NCBI GenBank assembly: GCA_003508835.1
Contig: PUFA01000072.1
Coordinates: 4,376,501-4,440,500, forward strand
Reading direction: 5' to 3'
Origin: Eonycteris spelaea
Taxonomy: Eukaryota; Chordata; Mammalia; Chiroptera; Pteropodidae
Length of the DNA: 64,000 nucleotides
Shown: piece after piece, positions 12,548 through 23,449 of the stretch
How the letters are laid out: each line of letters begins with the position of its first letter
Position numbering within the stretch: the first letter of the stretch is position 1
Made by a program: the position numbers and the translations under genes
The notes under the pieces: generated by a model
Seen by the model: the letters and a program-made list of their open reading frames with translations, nothing else
Database searches by the model: none
What the model was told of the DNA's origin: nothing

Positions 12548-12690
12548 TAATAAACAGAGATTCATTTCTCATTGTTCTGAAGACTTGCATCTGAAGTCCA
12601 GCATCATAATGCTGGCAGATGCTGTGTGCTGTACCCACTGGTTCACAGGCAGCCATTTTTTCTATGCTTCGTTGTAAATGTTATATTGTC
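12548..12690 (-). repeat. possible MLT1 LTR fragment
   Basis: 'aacagagattcatttctcattgttctgaagactt' and 'gtccagcatcataatgctggcagat' weakly follow the antisense MLT1 left half. Confidence 0.35.
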
Positions 12691-13063
12691 TCTTTGATCA
12701 ATCGTTTCTCAGGCACCCATTATCTTATAATCAAGTCCCTAAATTTCCTTTGACAGCATTTTCAATTGCCTTCCCACAACTCAATATGAAATATTTTTAA
12801 AAATTAAATTTCAGGTCATCTTCTACACTAAAGCTATCTTTGAGATTTCCTAGAGGGCCCTTGGGAAAGCACAAGGATTTGTTCTTTTATTTTATAAAAA
12901 GAGAGATGCTAGAATAATTAGGTTGAGTTTGTTTGATGCGTTACAATAGAGTTGCACAGGAATATCTGTCATGTCACCAGGTATGCACAAACTGGTGTAG
13001 GTTAAATATGTGTAAGTAAGGCGTTATTGGTATGAATATTTCAGAAATCAAATGCTTTATGGA

Positions 13064-13306
13064 AGGGGTCCCTAGCGCCCCTCCCCCCCAGCTGTGGGCT
13101 GATACTTGTCCGTGGCCTGTTAGTAACTGGGTCGCACAGCAGGAGGTGAGTAGCAGGTGAGTGGCAGGTGAGCGAGCCAAGCTTCACCTGTATTTGCAGC
13201 TGCTCCTCAGTGCTGGCAGCACCACCTCAGCTCCACCTCAGATCATTAGGCTTCAGATTCTCATAGGAGCACTGGTCCCTGGTGCCCAAAAGGTTGGGGA
13301 CCTCTG
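13064..13306 (+). mobile_element. MER1-type hAT-Charlie transposon
   Basis: The ends 'aggggtccc' and 'ggttggggacctctg' are inverted terminal repeats of the MER1 group. Internally, 'gtccgtggcctgttagtaactgggtcgcacagcaggaggtgag' and 'caagcttcacctgtatttgcagctgctcc' follow MER1B. The flanking octamers TTTATGGA and TGTATGGG agree at 6 of 8 bases, as expected for a decayed hAT duplication. It is internally deleted and non-coding. Confidence 0.85.
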
Positions 13307-13469
13307 TGTATGGGAAGTCCCTGGAGATTTGTTAATGCCTTCACTGACCATAATGTTTTATACTCAGGGTGAACACAGACTATCAGAACTCTTATGAAAT
13401 AATTATTTAATGTTAGAGAAATTCAGTATCTTCCATTCTGATGTTACTGGTTACAATAATTAGTTATTA

Positions 13470-14010
13470 TGATGATGGCTTGGGCCAAGGTGATGTAGAA
13501 ATGGTGACAAAAGTCAGTTTCTGGATAAATGTTGAAGGTAAAGCCTATGGATTTATTCGTGAATTAGATATAGGTGAGAAAAAGAGAGTAGTCAAGCCAT
13601 CTTCAAGGTTGTTGACTTCAGCAAGTGGTGGAACTGAGATGCCATTAATGAGATCAGGAAGACCAGAGGAGCACCTTCTTGAGGGAGATTACAAAGAATT
13701 TACTATCGTACCCTTTACATATTAAATTATTAATAATAAATAAAAAGGTAACATTACTACAAATAAATTAATTACCACATATAAAATGGCATATAAACAA
13801 TACAGATTATAATTAAATAATAAATTATTAATATTAATGTCACTAACTATAATATTAATATTTATTATTAAATATTCACATTGTAGGTGTTAAGTAGGAA
13901 TCTGGAATTCAGGGCACAGATCCAGGTAGAAGCTATAAATTCGGATCTTATCCAATTATTATAGCCATGAGACTGGATGAGATCACCAAGGGAGTGTAAA
14001 TAGAACAGTG
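13470..14010 (-). repeat. L2 LINE antisense, split by an AT-rich block
   Basis: 'gatgatggcttgggccaaggtgatgtagaaatggtgac' to 'gagagtagtcaagcc' matches antisense L2. 'atagccatgagactggatgagatcaccaagggagtg' at 13962-14001 matches a more internal L2 stretch. The gap between them (about 13726-13905) is almost pure A+T. Confidence 0.65.
13726..13905. repeat. AT-rich low-complexity block
   Basis: Runs of 'taataata', 'aaataaatta' and 'attaatattaat' with few G or C bases. It separates two antisense L2 segments. Confidence 0.6.
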
Positions 14011-14021
14011 TAAAGTTTCAC

Positions 14022-14410
14022 CTACGTTGTCTCAAATGGCAGGATTTCCTTCTTTTTTTATGGCTGAATAATATGCTATTACATATATATATTGTATTGA
14101 TATAGATATATATCAATGTTGTTATTCATTCATCCATTGAGAGATGCTTTGTTTCCGTATCTTGGCTGATGAACATGGGGGTGCAGATCATCTCTTTGAG
14201 ATAATTATTTCATTTCCTTCAGATAAATACCCAGAAGAGGAATTGCTGGATCATATAGTAGTTCTATTTTTAGTTTTTTTGCATGTACTCCATACTGTTT
14301 TCCATAGTAGCTGTACCAATTAACATTCCCATCCATAGTGCAGAGGGTTCCTTTACTCCACATCTTCACCAGCACTTGTTATTTCTTGTCTTTTTGGTAA
14401 TAAAGCTGGG
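14022..14410 (-). repeat. L1 ORF2 3' portion, antisense
   Basis: 'aatggcaggatttccttcttt..atggctgaataatatgc', 'cttggctgatgaacatgggggtgcagatc', 'gataaatacccagaagaggaattgctggatcatatagtagttc' and 'ccatactgttttccatagtagctgtacc' are the reverse complement of the L1 ORF2 C-terminal region. Only a fragment remains. Confidence 0.85.
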
Positions 14411-14679
14411 GAACATTTTTTTTAAAAGAAAGGAAAGAGTAAACATCCAAGGATTTCAACATCATCATCTAGAAGACCTCATTTTTCACAAAGATGGATT
14501 TCTAGCTTGTGGATTCATGAGAGTGTACAGATTCATGTCATGTGGGGAAGACTTTTAACTTCTGTCACACAGCTTTTTTCTATGCTCTTCCTTAGTCTCA
14601 ACTGCCTTACTATGTATTAGCACCCAGGGATTCAAACATTAACGCAGGATTATGGGGTTTATTTATTTGTTATGTATTT

Positions 14680-14880
14680 CATAATGATGCTTACTATGAT
14701 GTTTACTATGTTCTAGACTCTGCCCTAAGCATGTAAAATATAAATTTATTCAGTCTTCATAACCACTCTTGGAGGTAGTGAGCATTATTATCCCCATTTT
14801 ACAAAAGAGGGAACTAAAAAACAGGGTGGTTTAGTGACTCACCCAACTTCTCACAACTATTAAAAGTCATCTCCTTTTCA
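14680..14880 (-). repeat. MIR SINE antisense
   Basis: 'tactatgttctagactctgccctaagc', 'attattatccccattttacaaaagagggaac' and 'gactcacccaacttctcacaac' are antisense MIR landmarks. Confidence 0.75.
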
Positions 14881-15187
14881 ATCACTGCAACAATGTACAA
14901 AAGCTTTGGCATGATAGGATGTCATGTGATAGTCACCAACCATACATGGTACCTGGACCTCAGGAGGCCTCTGTGTTTACTGAATCACTAACTCAGAATT
15001 TAAAAATCATCTTTCTCTTCTCAAGATTAAATCTCGGTTTCATTTAACCTCTATATTCTATATTCTCAAATATGTAATATTGCAATTTTAATAATAGTTT
15101 TTCTACAGACCCAAAGTTTTCAATATAACATTCTAATTGTAATATCTAACACTCAGTGTGGTACTGGAAAGAAGACCAATCAAAATT

Positions 15188-15350
15188 ACCAGTATAGTAG
15201 GTCCTCACTTAACATCGTCATAGGTTTTTGGAGCTTCAGTGATATGACATATAATGAAACCAGTTTTACCATAGGCTAACTGATATAAACAAAAGTTAAG
15301 TTCTTACAGCCTCTCACCAACCTTGACTGAAACGATGTCATCAGAGGACC
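15188..15350. repeat. DNA transposon-like fragment
   Basis: 'taggtcctcacttaacatcgtcataggtttttgg', 'taatgaaaccagttttaccataggctaactgatataaac' and 'agttaagttctta' recall an old mariner/Tc-type non-autonomous repeat. The family is not assigned. Confidence 0.4.
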
Positions 15351-15435
15351 TGCTGTTCAGTGAAAAGATTTCACAGCAGTCCTTCCTACTTTTTTTATTT
15401 TTCCAAATGTAAGGTGTACCTGGAAGGGAAATCTC

Positions 15436-15454
15436 AAAAAAAAAAAAAAAAAAA
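15436..15454. repeat. poly(A) run of 19
   Basis: An uninterrupted A tract. The sequence upstream is not a recognised retroposon. Confidence 0.9.
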
Positions 15455-15459
15455 GCCTA

Positions 15460-16525
15460 TACCATTGCCAGCAGAAATGATTTTTTAAAAATCTCTTAAA
15501 GCCAAGCATGTATTAGCACAGGACAGGCAGTCTCTGCTTCAAAGGAAGATTGCAACACTCCTTTTCCTTGTTCACCCAATGTGCCCCAGCCTTCAGGTCA
15601 TGTAATAGTGAAACAATCTTTATCTGGTACTACTGTTGACTACAGTTGCTACTTTGATTAAGAAGAAATGCTTTATCAAAGTCAGAATGAATAGTTTGAA
15701 ATAACAGAACGAGGGACAGAGATTGAGTAAGTCCAAAGAACAGAGCTATGTGACACAGTCCACAGGGCCTTTGCTTATTTCCCTCAACAGTAATTTACAA
15801 TCTCTGTTTACTTATTGTTACATTGGTAATGCCAATCTAAACAAGTAGATTTCCAGGACCTTCCCTTTTGTTGTATGTTAAGTGAAGCTATGTTGATTAC
15901 CTATATTGGCATTTCAATAGCCTAAGCAGCTAAGAAAAACAACTCTAATAAATTGATTTGCTCTTACATATATGGATCAAATCTTGACTTGATTTTTAAT
16001 TTAAATATTATAGCGCTCAGGTTACTTAGCTGTTGGATTAAATGTCAGGTTCATCCTTAATGTACTAAATCAGTGTTCAAGTCTGTAATTGAAGTAATCT
16101 CTTTGATAACGTATCCTTAAGGCAAGGGAATACTTCAAGTTAAAAAGAGAATGTCAGTTGATGAGTACGTCTTTTCAGAGAATGTCTCCTTACAGATATG
16201 TTGACTCAAATAATAATCAGCTCAGTGAAACCTTACAGTTAGAGAACATATTTGTAATTTTAAAATGAATATGCCATTTGTGTAATTAAGCAGTATAAGT
16301 TCATCACATTTACTCTGATGAGAGAAAATAGTATTTCTGATATCGACATAGTCTCTGATCTTATCCCAAACTATAATCTTAGGGAATTTCCCTGACATTT
16401 GCTTCAGGTTCATTTTTATCTTAGAGGGAAAATTCACCAAGTGAATATTTAAAGGTAATTTTAAAACCCAAGGTTTTGTATTTTTTGTTTCTGTTTATTT
16501 TAATAGTCTAGGAGAAAATTCTAGT
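15460..16525. other. intergenic sequence, nothing recognised
   Basis: No gene or repeat could be assigned. Confidence 0.35.
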
Positions 16526-16529
16526 TTCT

Positions 16530-16660
16530 CTTCTTTCTTTGACCTGCCAACAATCAGCTTTATGATTTTGGGCAAATTTTTAACCTTGGATTCTTTTGTC
16601 TATAAAATGTGAGGTTTGATCTGCAATGTTTGATCTAGATCTAATATTCTGTTGGTTATT
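16530..16660 (+). repeat. MIR SINE fragment
   Basis: 'ctttgacctgccaacaatcagctttatgattttgggcaaatttttaacctt' followed by 'cttttgtctataaaatgtgaggtttga' follows the MIR central and 3' portion. Confidence 0.6.
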
Positions 16661-17040
16661 TGCTTTCTTTAAAGTTATATTTTGTTTTCCAAAAATGAAA
16701 GATCTTATATATATTAAGTTGATCTTTTATTCTGTGTATCAAGTGTTAATCTATAAAGTTGGAATAATATTTTCAGGAAAACACTGAAATAACAACAGAG
16801 AAAGAGTTTGAAATAGGCAAAAGGTACAGAGTATCCTATTCAGAACATCCTTCTAGATTAGCTCTACCTTTCATTGCTTTTGAGTTATTTTGTAACTCCA
16901 TAAGATGTAAGTAATTAAAATTATTTTTGTCTGTAGATATGCAAATTGTGTCCACTGAAATGCCATTGATTATTCCCTTTGGCTATTAACCTGTTTTACA
17001 TTTATTTGTAAATTAATTTCAGCAATCCTAATTGCCTACA

Positions 17041-17064
17041 TATATATATATATATATATATATA
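17041..17064. repeat. (TA)12 microsatellite
   Basis: Twelve uninterrupted TA units. Confidence 0.95.
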
Positions 17065-17214
17065 GTTCTTTGAATTCTCCTTTGAATCAGTTAAAACATC
17101 TTATTGGTTTCCTCATTAATTAATATTAAATAAAACCTTGGATATGTGTTTATTTTATATTTTGGGGGGGGTCTTGATTTTAACTTTAAAAAATTATCCC
17201 TTAATTTACCTAAA

Positions 17215-17290
17215 TCATTAGATTACTGTGAGGATTGAATAAGATGATGCAGGTGAAGCACCTGGCAAAGTGCCTAAGACATAATGATGA
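17215..17290 (+). repeat. MIR 3' tail
   Basis: 'actgtgaggattgaataagatgatgcaggtgaagcacctggcaaagtgcctaagac' matches the MIR 3' end. Confidence 0.6.
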
Positions 17291-17369
17291 TGATGATTCA
17301 TGCTTAGTCTACTGACCAAGTGAGTTTCAAGCTTACCTTGGTAGGGAGCAGGAAAGACAGTGAGTAAAA

Positions 17370-17815
17370 TAGAGAAATAAGTGATATTAAAAAGTAATAG
17401 ACACTATGGAGGAAAATGGAAACAGCGAAAAGGTAAAGAACTGAAGGTTCTAGTTTTAAAAAGCTTGGTCAGAGAAGGCCATTTTGAAGGGTGATTTGAA
17501 CAAAGATTTAAAGAAAGAGGAGCAAGCCCTTGAGATGTGGGGTGGGATGGGGGAGGGGAGAATGTTCCAGGTAGAAGACCCTGAGGCAGGTAAACACCTG
17601 GTGTGCTTGATGAATAATAAGTAGGCCAGCTGGCCTCAGCAGAATGAGCAGGAGAATGGACAAGGTCAAGGAGGTAATGGGAGTGAGAATGGAGGCAGAT
17701 CCTCATGGGCCCAGCGAGCCAGTGTAAGGTCTTCAGCTTTCACTCTCAGAGAGATTGGGAGCCACTGGAGAATTTTTAAAAACAGTCTGACTTAAATTTC
17801 AAAATGGATTACCAG
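17370..17815 (-). repeat. L2 LINE antisense
   Basis: 'agcttggtcagagaaggccattttgaagggtgatttgaac', 'atgttccaggtagaagaccctgaggcaggtaa' and 'agattgggagccactggagaatttttaa' are antisense L2 3' landmarks. A 100-codon - strand frame here is a relic of L2 base composition. Confidence 0.8.
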
Positions 17816-18039
17816 GAAAAAAAAAATCAGCAACTTCAATCAACAATGAAAGGGTCAACAAGAAATAGAAGAGTCTATAGAGAAAAACCAAGAAGGTCTT
17901 GGCTCTAAACTGTTCCTATGACTCTCCCACCCACTGCCCTACCTTCAAAAAGCCATACTGAAAAATGTCCTCCCCAAATCTGGAGACAACCAAGTTGAGT
18001 TTATTCATTCACTTTTTTCTCTTTGAACTAAGGATTAGT

Positions 18040-18965
18040 AAAACAGTTTATTTTGGGTTTTGCACCTCCACCCCCGTACTACCAAGCAATGCTCAGGACA
18101 CTAGCTGGGTGTTTTAGAATTCAAATCGATTCTGACATTATCTACCCGAGATAGCATCAGATTCCACAGGTAAAGGGCTCCGTCCCACAGGACCACCCTC
18201 CACTTCGGACTCCAGTTGCAAGTCCAGTTGTTAGCTGTACTTCTGACTGACCAGCTATAAATCAGAGGTTCCCACGACCCCCTCTTTGGGTTTGATTAAT
18301 TTTCTAGAGCTGCTCACAAAAGTCAGGAAATCTATTTACTCACTAGATTACCAGTTTATTACAAAGGATATTAAAGGGTACAGGTCAACAGCCAGATGAA
18401 GAGATAGAGAAAGCAAGGTCCTGAACAAAGAAGCTCTGTCCTCGTGGAGTGTGGGGTCCAACACGGTGGCCCGTGCAAGCTCTCTGGAAGCTACCAACCT
18501 GGAAGCTCTCTGAACCTTCTCCTCTTGGGGTTTTTATGGAGGCTTTATCATAGGCGTGATTGATTAAACCATTGGCCATTAGCAATTGATTCCTCCAGCC
18601 CCTCTCCCCTCCCAGAAATCAGGGGATATTCTCTCTTGGTTCCCCTAGTGACCAGTCCCCATTTTTGATAGCTTTCGAAAAGAAATCACCTTATCAACAT
18701 AAACCCAGTTGTGTTAGAAAGGGACAAGTTATGAATAACAAGATACTCAATTTACCTTCATGACTTTGAAGTATTTGCAGAAACTGAGGACAAGAGACCA
18801 ATATCACAACAAAAGATGCTCCCATTGCTCTTCTCTCTTAGGAAATTCCTAGCCCTTTGGGAGTTTGACCCCAGGAACTGTGGATGGAGACCAAATATAT
18901 ATAGAAATATATTTTGAACATATGAATGACCAAATCTATATTTTTCTCATAAATCACAACATCAC
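18040..18965 (-). repeat. ERVL-type LTR (MLT2-like), solo
   Basis: Read on the - strand it has the order of an MLT2/ERVL LTR. Above 18600 come the segments near 'ccaaatatata'. A polyadenylation signal AATAAA lies at 18355-18360 ('cagtttattac' on +). Then come 'cagctataaatcagagg' and 'gacattatctacccgagatagcatcag' on the + strand. The right end reads 'aaatcacaacatcaca'. It is non-coding, with no internal proviral region. Confidence 0.65.
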
Positions 18966-19189
18966 ACTGTTGTCGAGGGTGAAGAGATAGAGAAACAAAC
19001 CATTAGCCTCACTCTCTCTGATGGATACAGTGGTTCCAGGGCCACAGTCTGAATTGAGGGAAATGGTCCAAAGGTTGCATAAACAGGTGTATGCACTGTG
19101 AAAAAAGATGTCAAGAAGTCACTGCATTGTACCAGGTGAGAGAGAGGCACTCAAACCTTAGAAAAAGCAGTAGGTTGGTAACTAAATAC

Positions 19190-20190
19190 TGTGGGAGGAA
19201 GAGGTAGTATAGCACAAAGAGAGTTACAGAGCCACCTTGGAGGAAAACAGCTCAAAAACAATAAAAAGGGGTAAAATTGACCTAAGGAAAACCATCAGAA
19301 GGTCCAATACAATATAATTACAGAACTAAGTAAAAAAATTTTTTAAATAACAATTAATAGAATAGACATTACTGAGAACTGAATTACTGACATAGAGGAG
19401 CTTCAGATAATCAAAGTGAATGATTATAAAAAGTAGAGAGAATAAAGGAATAAATGACACTAAAAGATCCAGAACACAGGCCAACGTAATCCAAGAATAA
19501 TTTCTCTCTATGAAATAGGGACCCCATCACGTGGTATGGAAGATGTATTTTAAAATATAATTCAAGAAGAATACACTATAAAGAACATATCTCCAAATTA
19601 AATAGAACACTTTTTTTTCTTAGTTAATCTGATAGAGCATGCTCAAATCCAATATAATGATTGAATCTCAAGGATAGAAGAATTCAGGCATTCAGGCAGA
19701 AAAAGCAAATCATCTTCAGAGGAGAGAAATAAAGCTGGTGTTAGACTTCTCTATAGCATTCAGGAATCTCAAGACAATGAAGCAAAGTAAACAAAAGTGC
19801 TATTCAAGGTGGCATCCACAGGTGAGTAGCATGGGCACTTATTAGAAATGCAGAATCTCAGGCCCAGTGTCCAGCCTACTGAATCTGCATTTTTAGCAAG
19901 TCCCCAGGAGATTTCTGTGCATGCTAATGTTTGAGAATTAATAATCTACAAAGCTCTCACTAAAAGAAGGTATTGTCAGGGATATTCTATTTCAGGTAGT
20001 GTGTCATTTTACTTAAAAGGTCTTATTTTCAATCCCGAAATTACTTAGGGAAATAGCAGCCACGAGTCTTTCTGAAGTCTTGATAACAAAATTCAAAAGT
20101 CTTAAAGAATTCAGGAACAAAGAAGCAAGAAGTGAAAGCGCGGTGTTGACTTTGAATCTGTTTGAACAGAGAGCAAAAGCATGAGAATTA
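19190..20190 (+). repeat. probable L1/HAL1 ORF1-like remnant
   Basis: 'gacatagaggagcttcagataatcaaagtgaatgattataaaaag', 'gaataaatgac' and 'gaaatagggaccccatcacgtgg' resemble ancient HAL1/L1 ORF1. A MER20-like element interrupts it. The assignment is tentative. Confidence 0.35.
19800..19945 (+). mobile_element. MER20-like hAT transposon fragment
   Basis: 'gcacttattagaaatgcagaatctcaggccc', 'cctactgaatctgcat', 'tagcaagtccccaggagatttctgtgcatgctaatgtttgagaa' follow MER20 in order. Confidence 0.75.
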
Positions 20191-20249
20191 TAGGTAAAGA
20201 GCCAAATGTGGACCTGGATGAGGTAAAATGATATAATTCACAACAAGGA

Positions 20250-20960
20250 GGGTGGGAGGAAGACTATCCCTATCTTACAGCAGACCGCTGATTAACACTT
20301 TCAAAATTCAAAGGATGCAGTGTTTATTTTAAAGCATAATGACTCCAATATCTTAATAGTTTTTCCTCCCCACCCCCCAATATCTTAATATTTTTAATGT
20401 TTACACCTGTGCTTTTAAAAGATTAACCTTTTGAGACATATTTTAGGAAATGAGTTTCCCTGTGGTTAAAACAAAAAAAATGTGAAGTTCAACAATTCCG
20501 TCAATTTTACTTCCTCTTATGTTTCTTACATTGAATTCAAGAAAATTTAATATTTTAATTACAACAGCATTTACAGTTACCGTTTTTGCAAAAGTATTTA
20601 GATCTTTTTCTCTTTCTATCTACCTATCCACCATCAATATTTTATCTGTTCATACATAAGAAAGGAGCATATGCATCAGTGGTGTCTAAAATGTTGTTTA
20701 ATGTTGACGATATAAGTTTGTAAATGCTCATATTTTTGCATTTCTTTCTTATCTAAATTAATTCAAAAGAGTATGCATAATTTTCAAAAAGTAATATAAC
20801 AAATATGAGAGGATATAAATAGTTACTTGTAGGTGGTAGAAATAAAGCTGATTATTTTTTTCTTGGATTTTTATGTATTTTTTACTGCAAAAAAGAACTT
20901 TATCCAAGATTTATATCAGAGCATCAAAGACATTTTTGATGTAAAGTAGATATTTCCTGA
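20250..20960. other. AT-rich sequence, possible old L1 tail
   Basis: Near 20740-20900 the A+T rich text with 'gtaggtggtagaaataaagctgatt' vaguely resembles an old L1 3' end. Nothing firmer was found. Confidence 0.25.
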
Positions 20961-20969
20961 TCCTTCATA

Positions 20970-21670
20970 CTCAGGCTTCAGTTCCATTGCCTTGACCAGA
21001 GTAAAGAAAGAAGCCAAGGAACAAAGCACATCTAAAGGAGGGTGCCTTAGAAAGAACCTTCCCTCGCTGTTAGCTGGGATCCCCAAAAGGCTACATTATC
21101 AGGGTCAGCTGACCTCCCAGCATCCCAGTCTCAGGGTTGCTGTGGCATATCGTTGCTTTGCCATAGCATGAGGATAAAACGACCATTCTTGCCACAGACC
21201 AGTGTCCTGCAGATCTGCACCCTGAATATGTATAGCTGGGATGGGCCAGGGAATCCCAAGCCTTCATTTTGGTTTGAGGTGTCCCAGTTGGTAATGCACA
21301 CAGGTACTATCCGACGTGAATGGAAGATCTTTTCAGGAGGAGGCCACCATCAACATAGGCATTGGAGAAATTCTTACAGAAGACAAGGACTAGAACTTCA
21401 CCAGTGATAGCCAAGGCTCAAGGTAACAAGGCAACATGAATGGTAACCAGTAGAAACAGTCCTACAAACAACCAGATATAGATTATAAAACAAATATCCT
21501 CAATGCATTCAAAGGAATAAATGATAAGCTTGGAAACATTTGCAGGCAGCAGGAAACTAAGAGTGACCTTGCAGTTTTACAAAAGAACGATATAGAATGT
21601 TTCAAAATGAAAATGTAATGGCTGAAATTAAAAGCCCAATAGATGTTAAGAAACAGATAAAACAAAGTAA
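20970..21670 (+). repeat. L1 5' UTR and start of ORF1
   Basis: 'gcaggcagcaggaaactaagagtgaccttgcagtttt' and 'aaaatgtaatggctgaaattaaaagcccaatagatg' match the coiled-coil-encoding start of L1M ORF1. Upstream is G+C richer, 5' UTR-like text. The frame is broken. Confidence 0.6.
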
Positions 21671-21689
21671 AATTTTTTCTTATGGCTGT

Positions 21690-21836
21690 CCAGATAGCAC
21701 AGTACTCCTAATTTAAAAATCGATCTAATTTTCATGTCTTTATTATGTACAAATTAAACATGCAACTGGATCTTTCCCACTGACCTGTCTATTCATACAC
21801 CAGTACCATGAAGGTTCAATTGAAGAAGCTTTATAA
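21690..21836 (-). repeat. L1 ORF2 fragment antisense (left part)
   Basis: 'ttcccactgacctgtctattcatacaccagtaccatg' followed by 'gaagctttata' is an antisense L1 ORF2 landmark. Further pieces of the same orientation resume at 23115. Confidence 0.55.
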
Positions 21837-21837
21837 C

Positions 21838-22121
21838 CAAGATTCTCAACCTTAGTAATATTGACATTTTGGACCAAATCATTCTCTTTTTTCTTTTTTT
21901 TTTTTGTAGGGGGCTCTTCTGTGTATTATTTTAGCATGATCTCTAGCCTTTACTCACTAGATGCCATTAGCAACTCCCTACTTCTACCCCAGCTCTTAGC
22001 TGTGACAATCAAAACTATATCCAAACATTGCCAAGTGTCCCAAGGCGGGGGGGGGGGGTGGATGGGGGGAAGGAGGGCAAAAACAAAATTAAACTAAGAA
22101 AAACCCCATTGAGAATCTCTG
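21838..22121 (-). mobile_element. MER5A-type hAT transposon
   Basis: The ends 'gattctcaacc' and 'attgagaatctctg' form inverted termini. Internally, 'gtaatattgacattttggacc', 'gatgccattagcaactccc', 'agctgtgacaatcaaaact' and 'aaacattgccaagtgtccc' follow antisense MER5A. A run of 12 G at 22047-22058 has expanded inside it. Confidence 0.85.
22047..22058. repeat. poly(G) run of 12
   Basis: Twelve consecutive G inside the MER5A copy, followed by 'tggatggggggaaggaggg'. Such a tract is often length-variable. Confidence 0.9.
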
Positions 22122-22140
22122 CTTTGGAGAATATTTTACT

Positions 22141-22540
22141 ATCTCATGATGCTCCCATTGGTTGCTCTGCACACCAGGCCTGAGGGGCTGAGACAGACCA
22201 GCCCGTGTACACGTGGGGCAGGGAAAGACCGAGCGAAAAGGCCAGACCATTCCAGATTGGTAGGTGGCAGGTTTGATAAGCAAGAGGACTCACTCCCAGG
22301 ATTGTCTGGGGAGACCGCAAGACGAGTAGTTTTCCGTGCGGCCCGCCCCATCTCAAAAGTTTATAGCGAGGCCTTAACTGGTTCAGTCATGGACACAGGG
22401 AGACTGACCTTAACTGGGTTTAGTTTTGTACTCAGTCCTGAAATTCTCAACACCACATTTCTATCTCCAGCCCGTGTCCTTGGGTAGTTTCTAGCGTGGG
22501 GAAGGCAAGTGGAGAGAGCTAAGTCCGAGCACAAGTGACA
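22141..22540 (-). repeat. ERV1-like LTR, first inverted copy
   Basis: Its reverse complement contains the same ordered blocks as 22690-23110: a 'gactgaacc..agttaaggcc' block, 'ataaacttttgag', 'caaacctgccacc', 'caatctggaatggtc' and 'ctttccctgc'. The relative orientation is opposite. The likely outer edge reads 'gtgaca' at 22540. It is non-coding. The family could not be named and may be lineage-restricted. Confidence 0.55.
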
Positions 22541-22648
22541 GAGGGGACCAGACCCTCCAATTGCCTCGCGCCAGCTCTCGGGTCAAACCAGTGCGAGGGG
22601 ACCAGACCCTCCAATTGCCTCGCGCCAGCTCTCGGGTCGAACCAGTGG
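22541..22648. repeat. 54-bp tandem duplication (2 copies)
   Basis: Units 22541-22594 and 22595-22648 each start 'gaggggaccagaccctccaa', continue with 'cgcgccagctctcgggtc' and end 'accagtg'. They differ by one internal base (caaacc versus cgaacc) and the final base. The duplication sits exactly between two inverted LTR-like copies and is much better preserved than its surroundings. Confidence 0.9.
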
Positions 22649-22689
22649 TCTTGCTGGAGGAGGTCACCGAGAGGATGACCCCCGAGCTG

Positions 22690-23110
22690 GCCCCAAGATA
22701 TCGGAGGCCCCTTATCCCTTCCCTGTCCTTAGAAAATACACTCTGCCTGCCGTTCCCACACTGGGAGTCATTTTCAAGGATGCGGCCTTGAGACAGCAAT
22801 GTGTTGCTGAGACCATTTGGACAGTGTGTGTGACTGAACCCAGTTATGGCCCCTACGTAAACTTTGAGGATTCTGGCAGCAGGCGTGGAGATCTACCTGT
22901 GTGCGATCTCTCAAGACAACCCTTGTAAATAAGGTCCTTTGCTTCTTAAACCTGCCACCCAGCAATCTGGAATGGTCCGCCCCTTTCTTTGGTCTCTCCT
23001 TGCACTCCAGGGGTCAGGTTGGGAAGCAGCAGCTACCTTCCCCCTTTGTTCCCAGTCAGGGACTTCCTGCTTGTTCAGTTCTCTCCGAGCATTTTATAAC
23101 CCAGGTGTCT
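22690..23110 (+). repeat. ERV1-like LTR, second inverted copy
   Basis: Blocks 'gtgactgaacccagttatggcccc', 'gtaaactttgagga', 'cttgtaaataagg' (polyadenylation-signal-like), 'cttaaacctgccaccc', 'caatctggaatggtccgcccc' and 'ctttggtctctccttgc' parallel the reverse complement of 22141-22540. The two copies face each other with their 5' (U3) sides inward. There is no retroviral coding region between them. Confidence 0.55.
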
Positions 23111-23114
23111 AGTT

Positions 23115-23300
23115 ACATATGAAAACATAACAGTATTCCTACTGGGATTGCATGACATTTATAGGCTAATGAAGGGAAAACTAAGATCTTCATGATGTTG
23201 AGTGTTCCCATCCAAGAATATGAATATTTATATTTATTCAAGTCTACCTTTGTCTCCCAGGAGTGTTTTATGATTTTCTCATGTAATCTTTGGATATCTC
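23115..23300 (-). repeat. L1 ORF2 fragment antisense (continuation)
   Basis: 'ctactgggattgcatgacatttataggct', 'gatgttgagtgttcccatccaagaatatgaatatttat' and 'ggagtgttttatgattttctc' are antisense L1 ORF2 landmarks. They follow those at 21690-21836, so the intervening elements appear inserted into one L1. Confidence 0.65.
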
Positions 23301-23449
23301 TTGTTAGGATTTGCTAACATAAAAATCATCTCTACTATGCAAGCTATTAATTTAGTGTGTTAATTTTAAAACTCACTTTTTCACTAGTTTTTAAATTGTA
23401 GTATTTTTCCATTGTTTATTTTGGGTTTTCAAGCTGTATACATCATCTA

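Noticed and set aside
14262..14271. Perfect MEF2-like 'ctatttttag', and a similar site at 40846
   Set aside because: A+T-rich ten-mers of this kind occur frequently by chance, and the first lies in an L1 fragment.
20970..21836. ORF1 (+) next to ORF2 (-) of L1 as a twin-priming inversion
   Set aside because: In a twin-primed insertion the inverted 5' part would lie on the other side of the ORF2 fragment. Two separate L1 copies explain the layout better.
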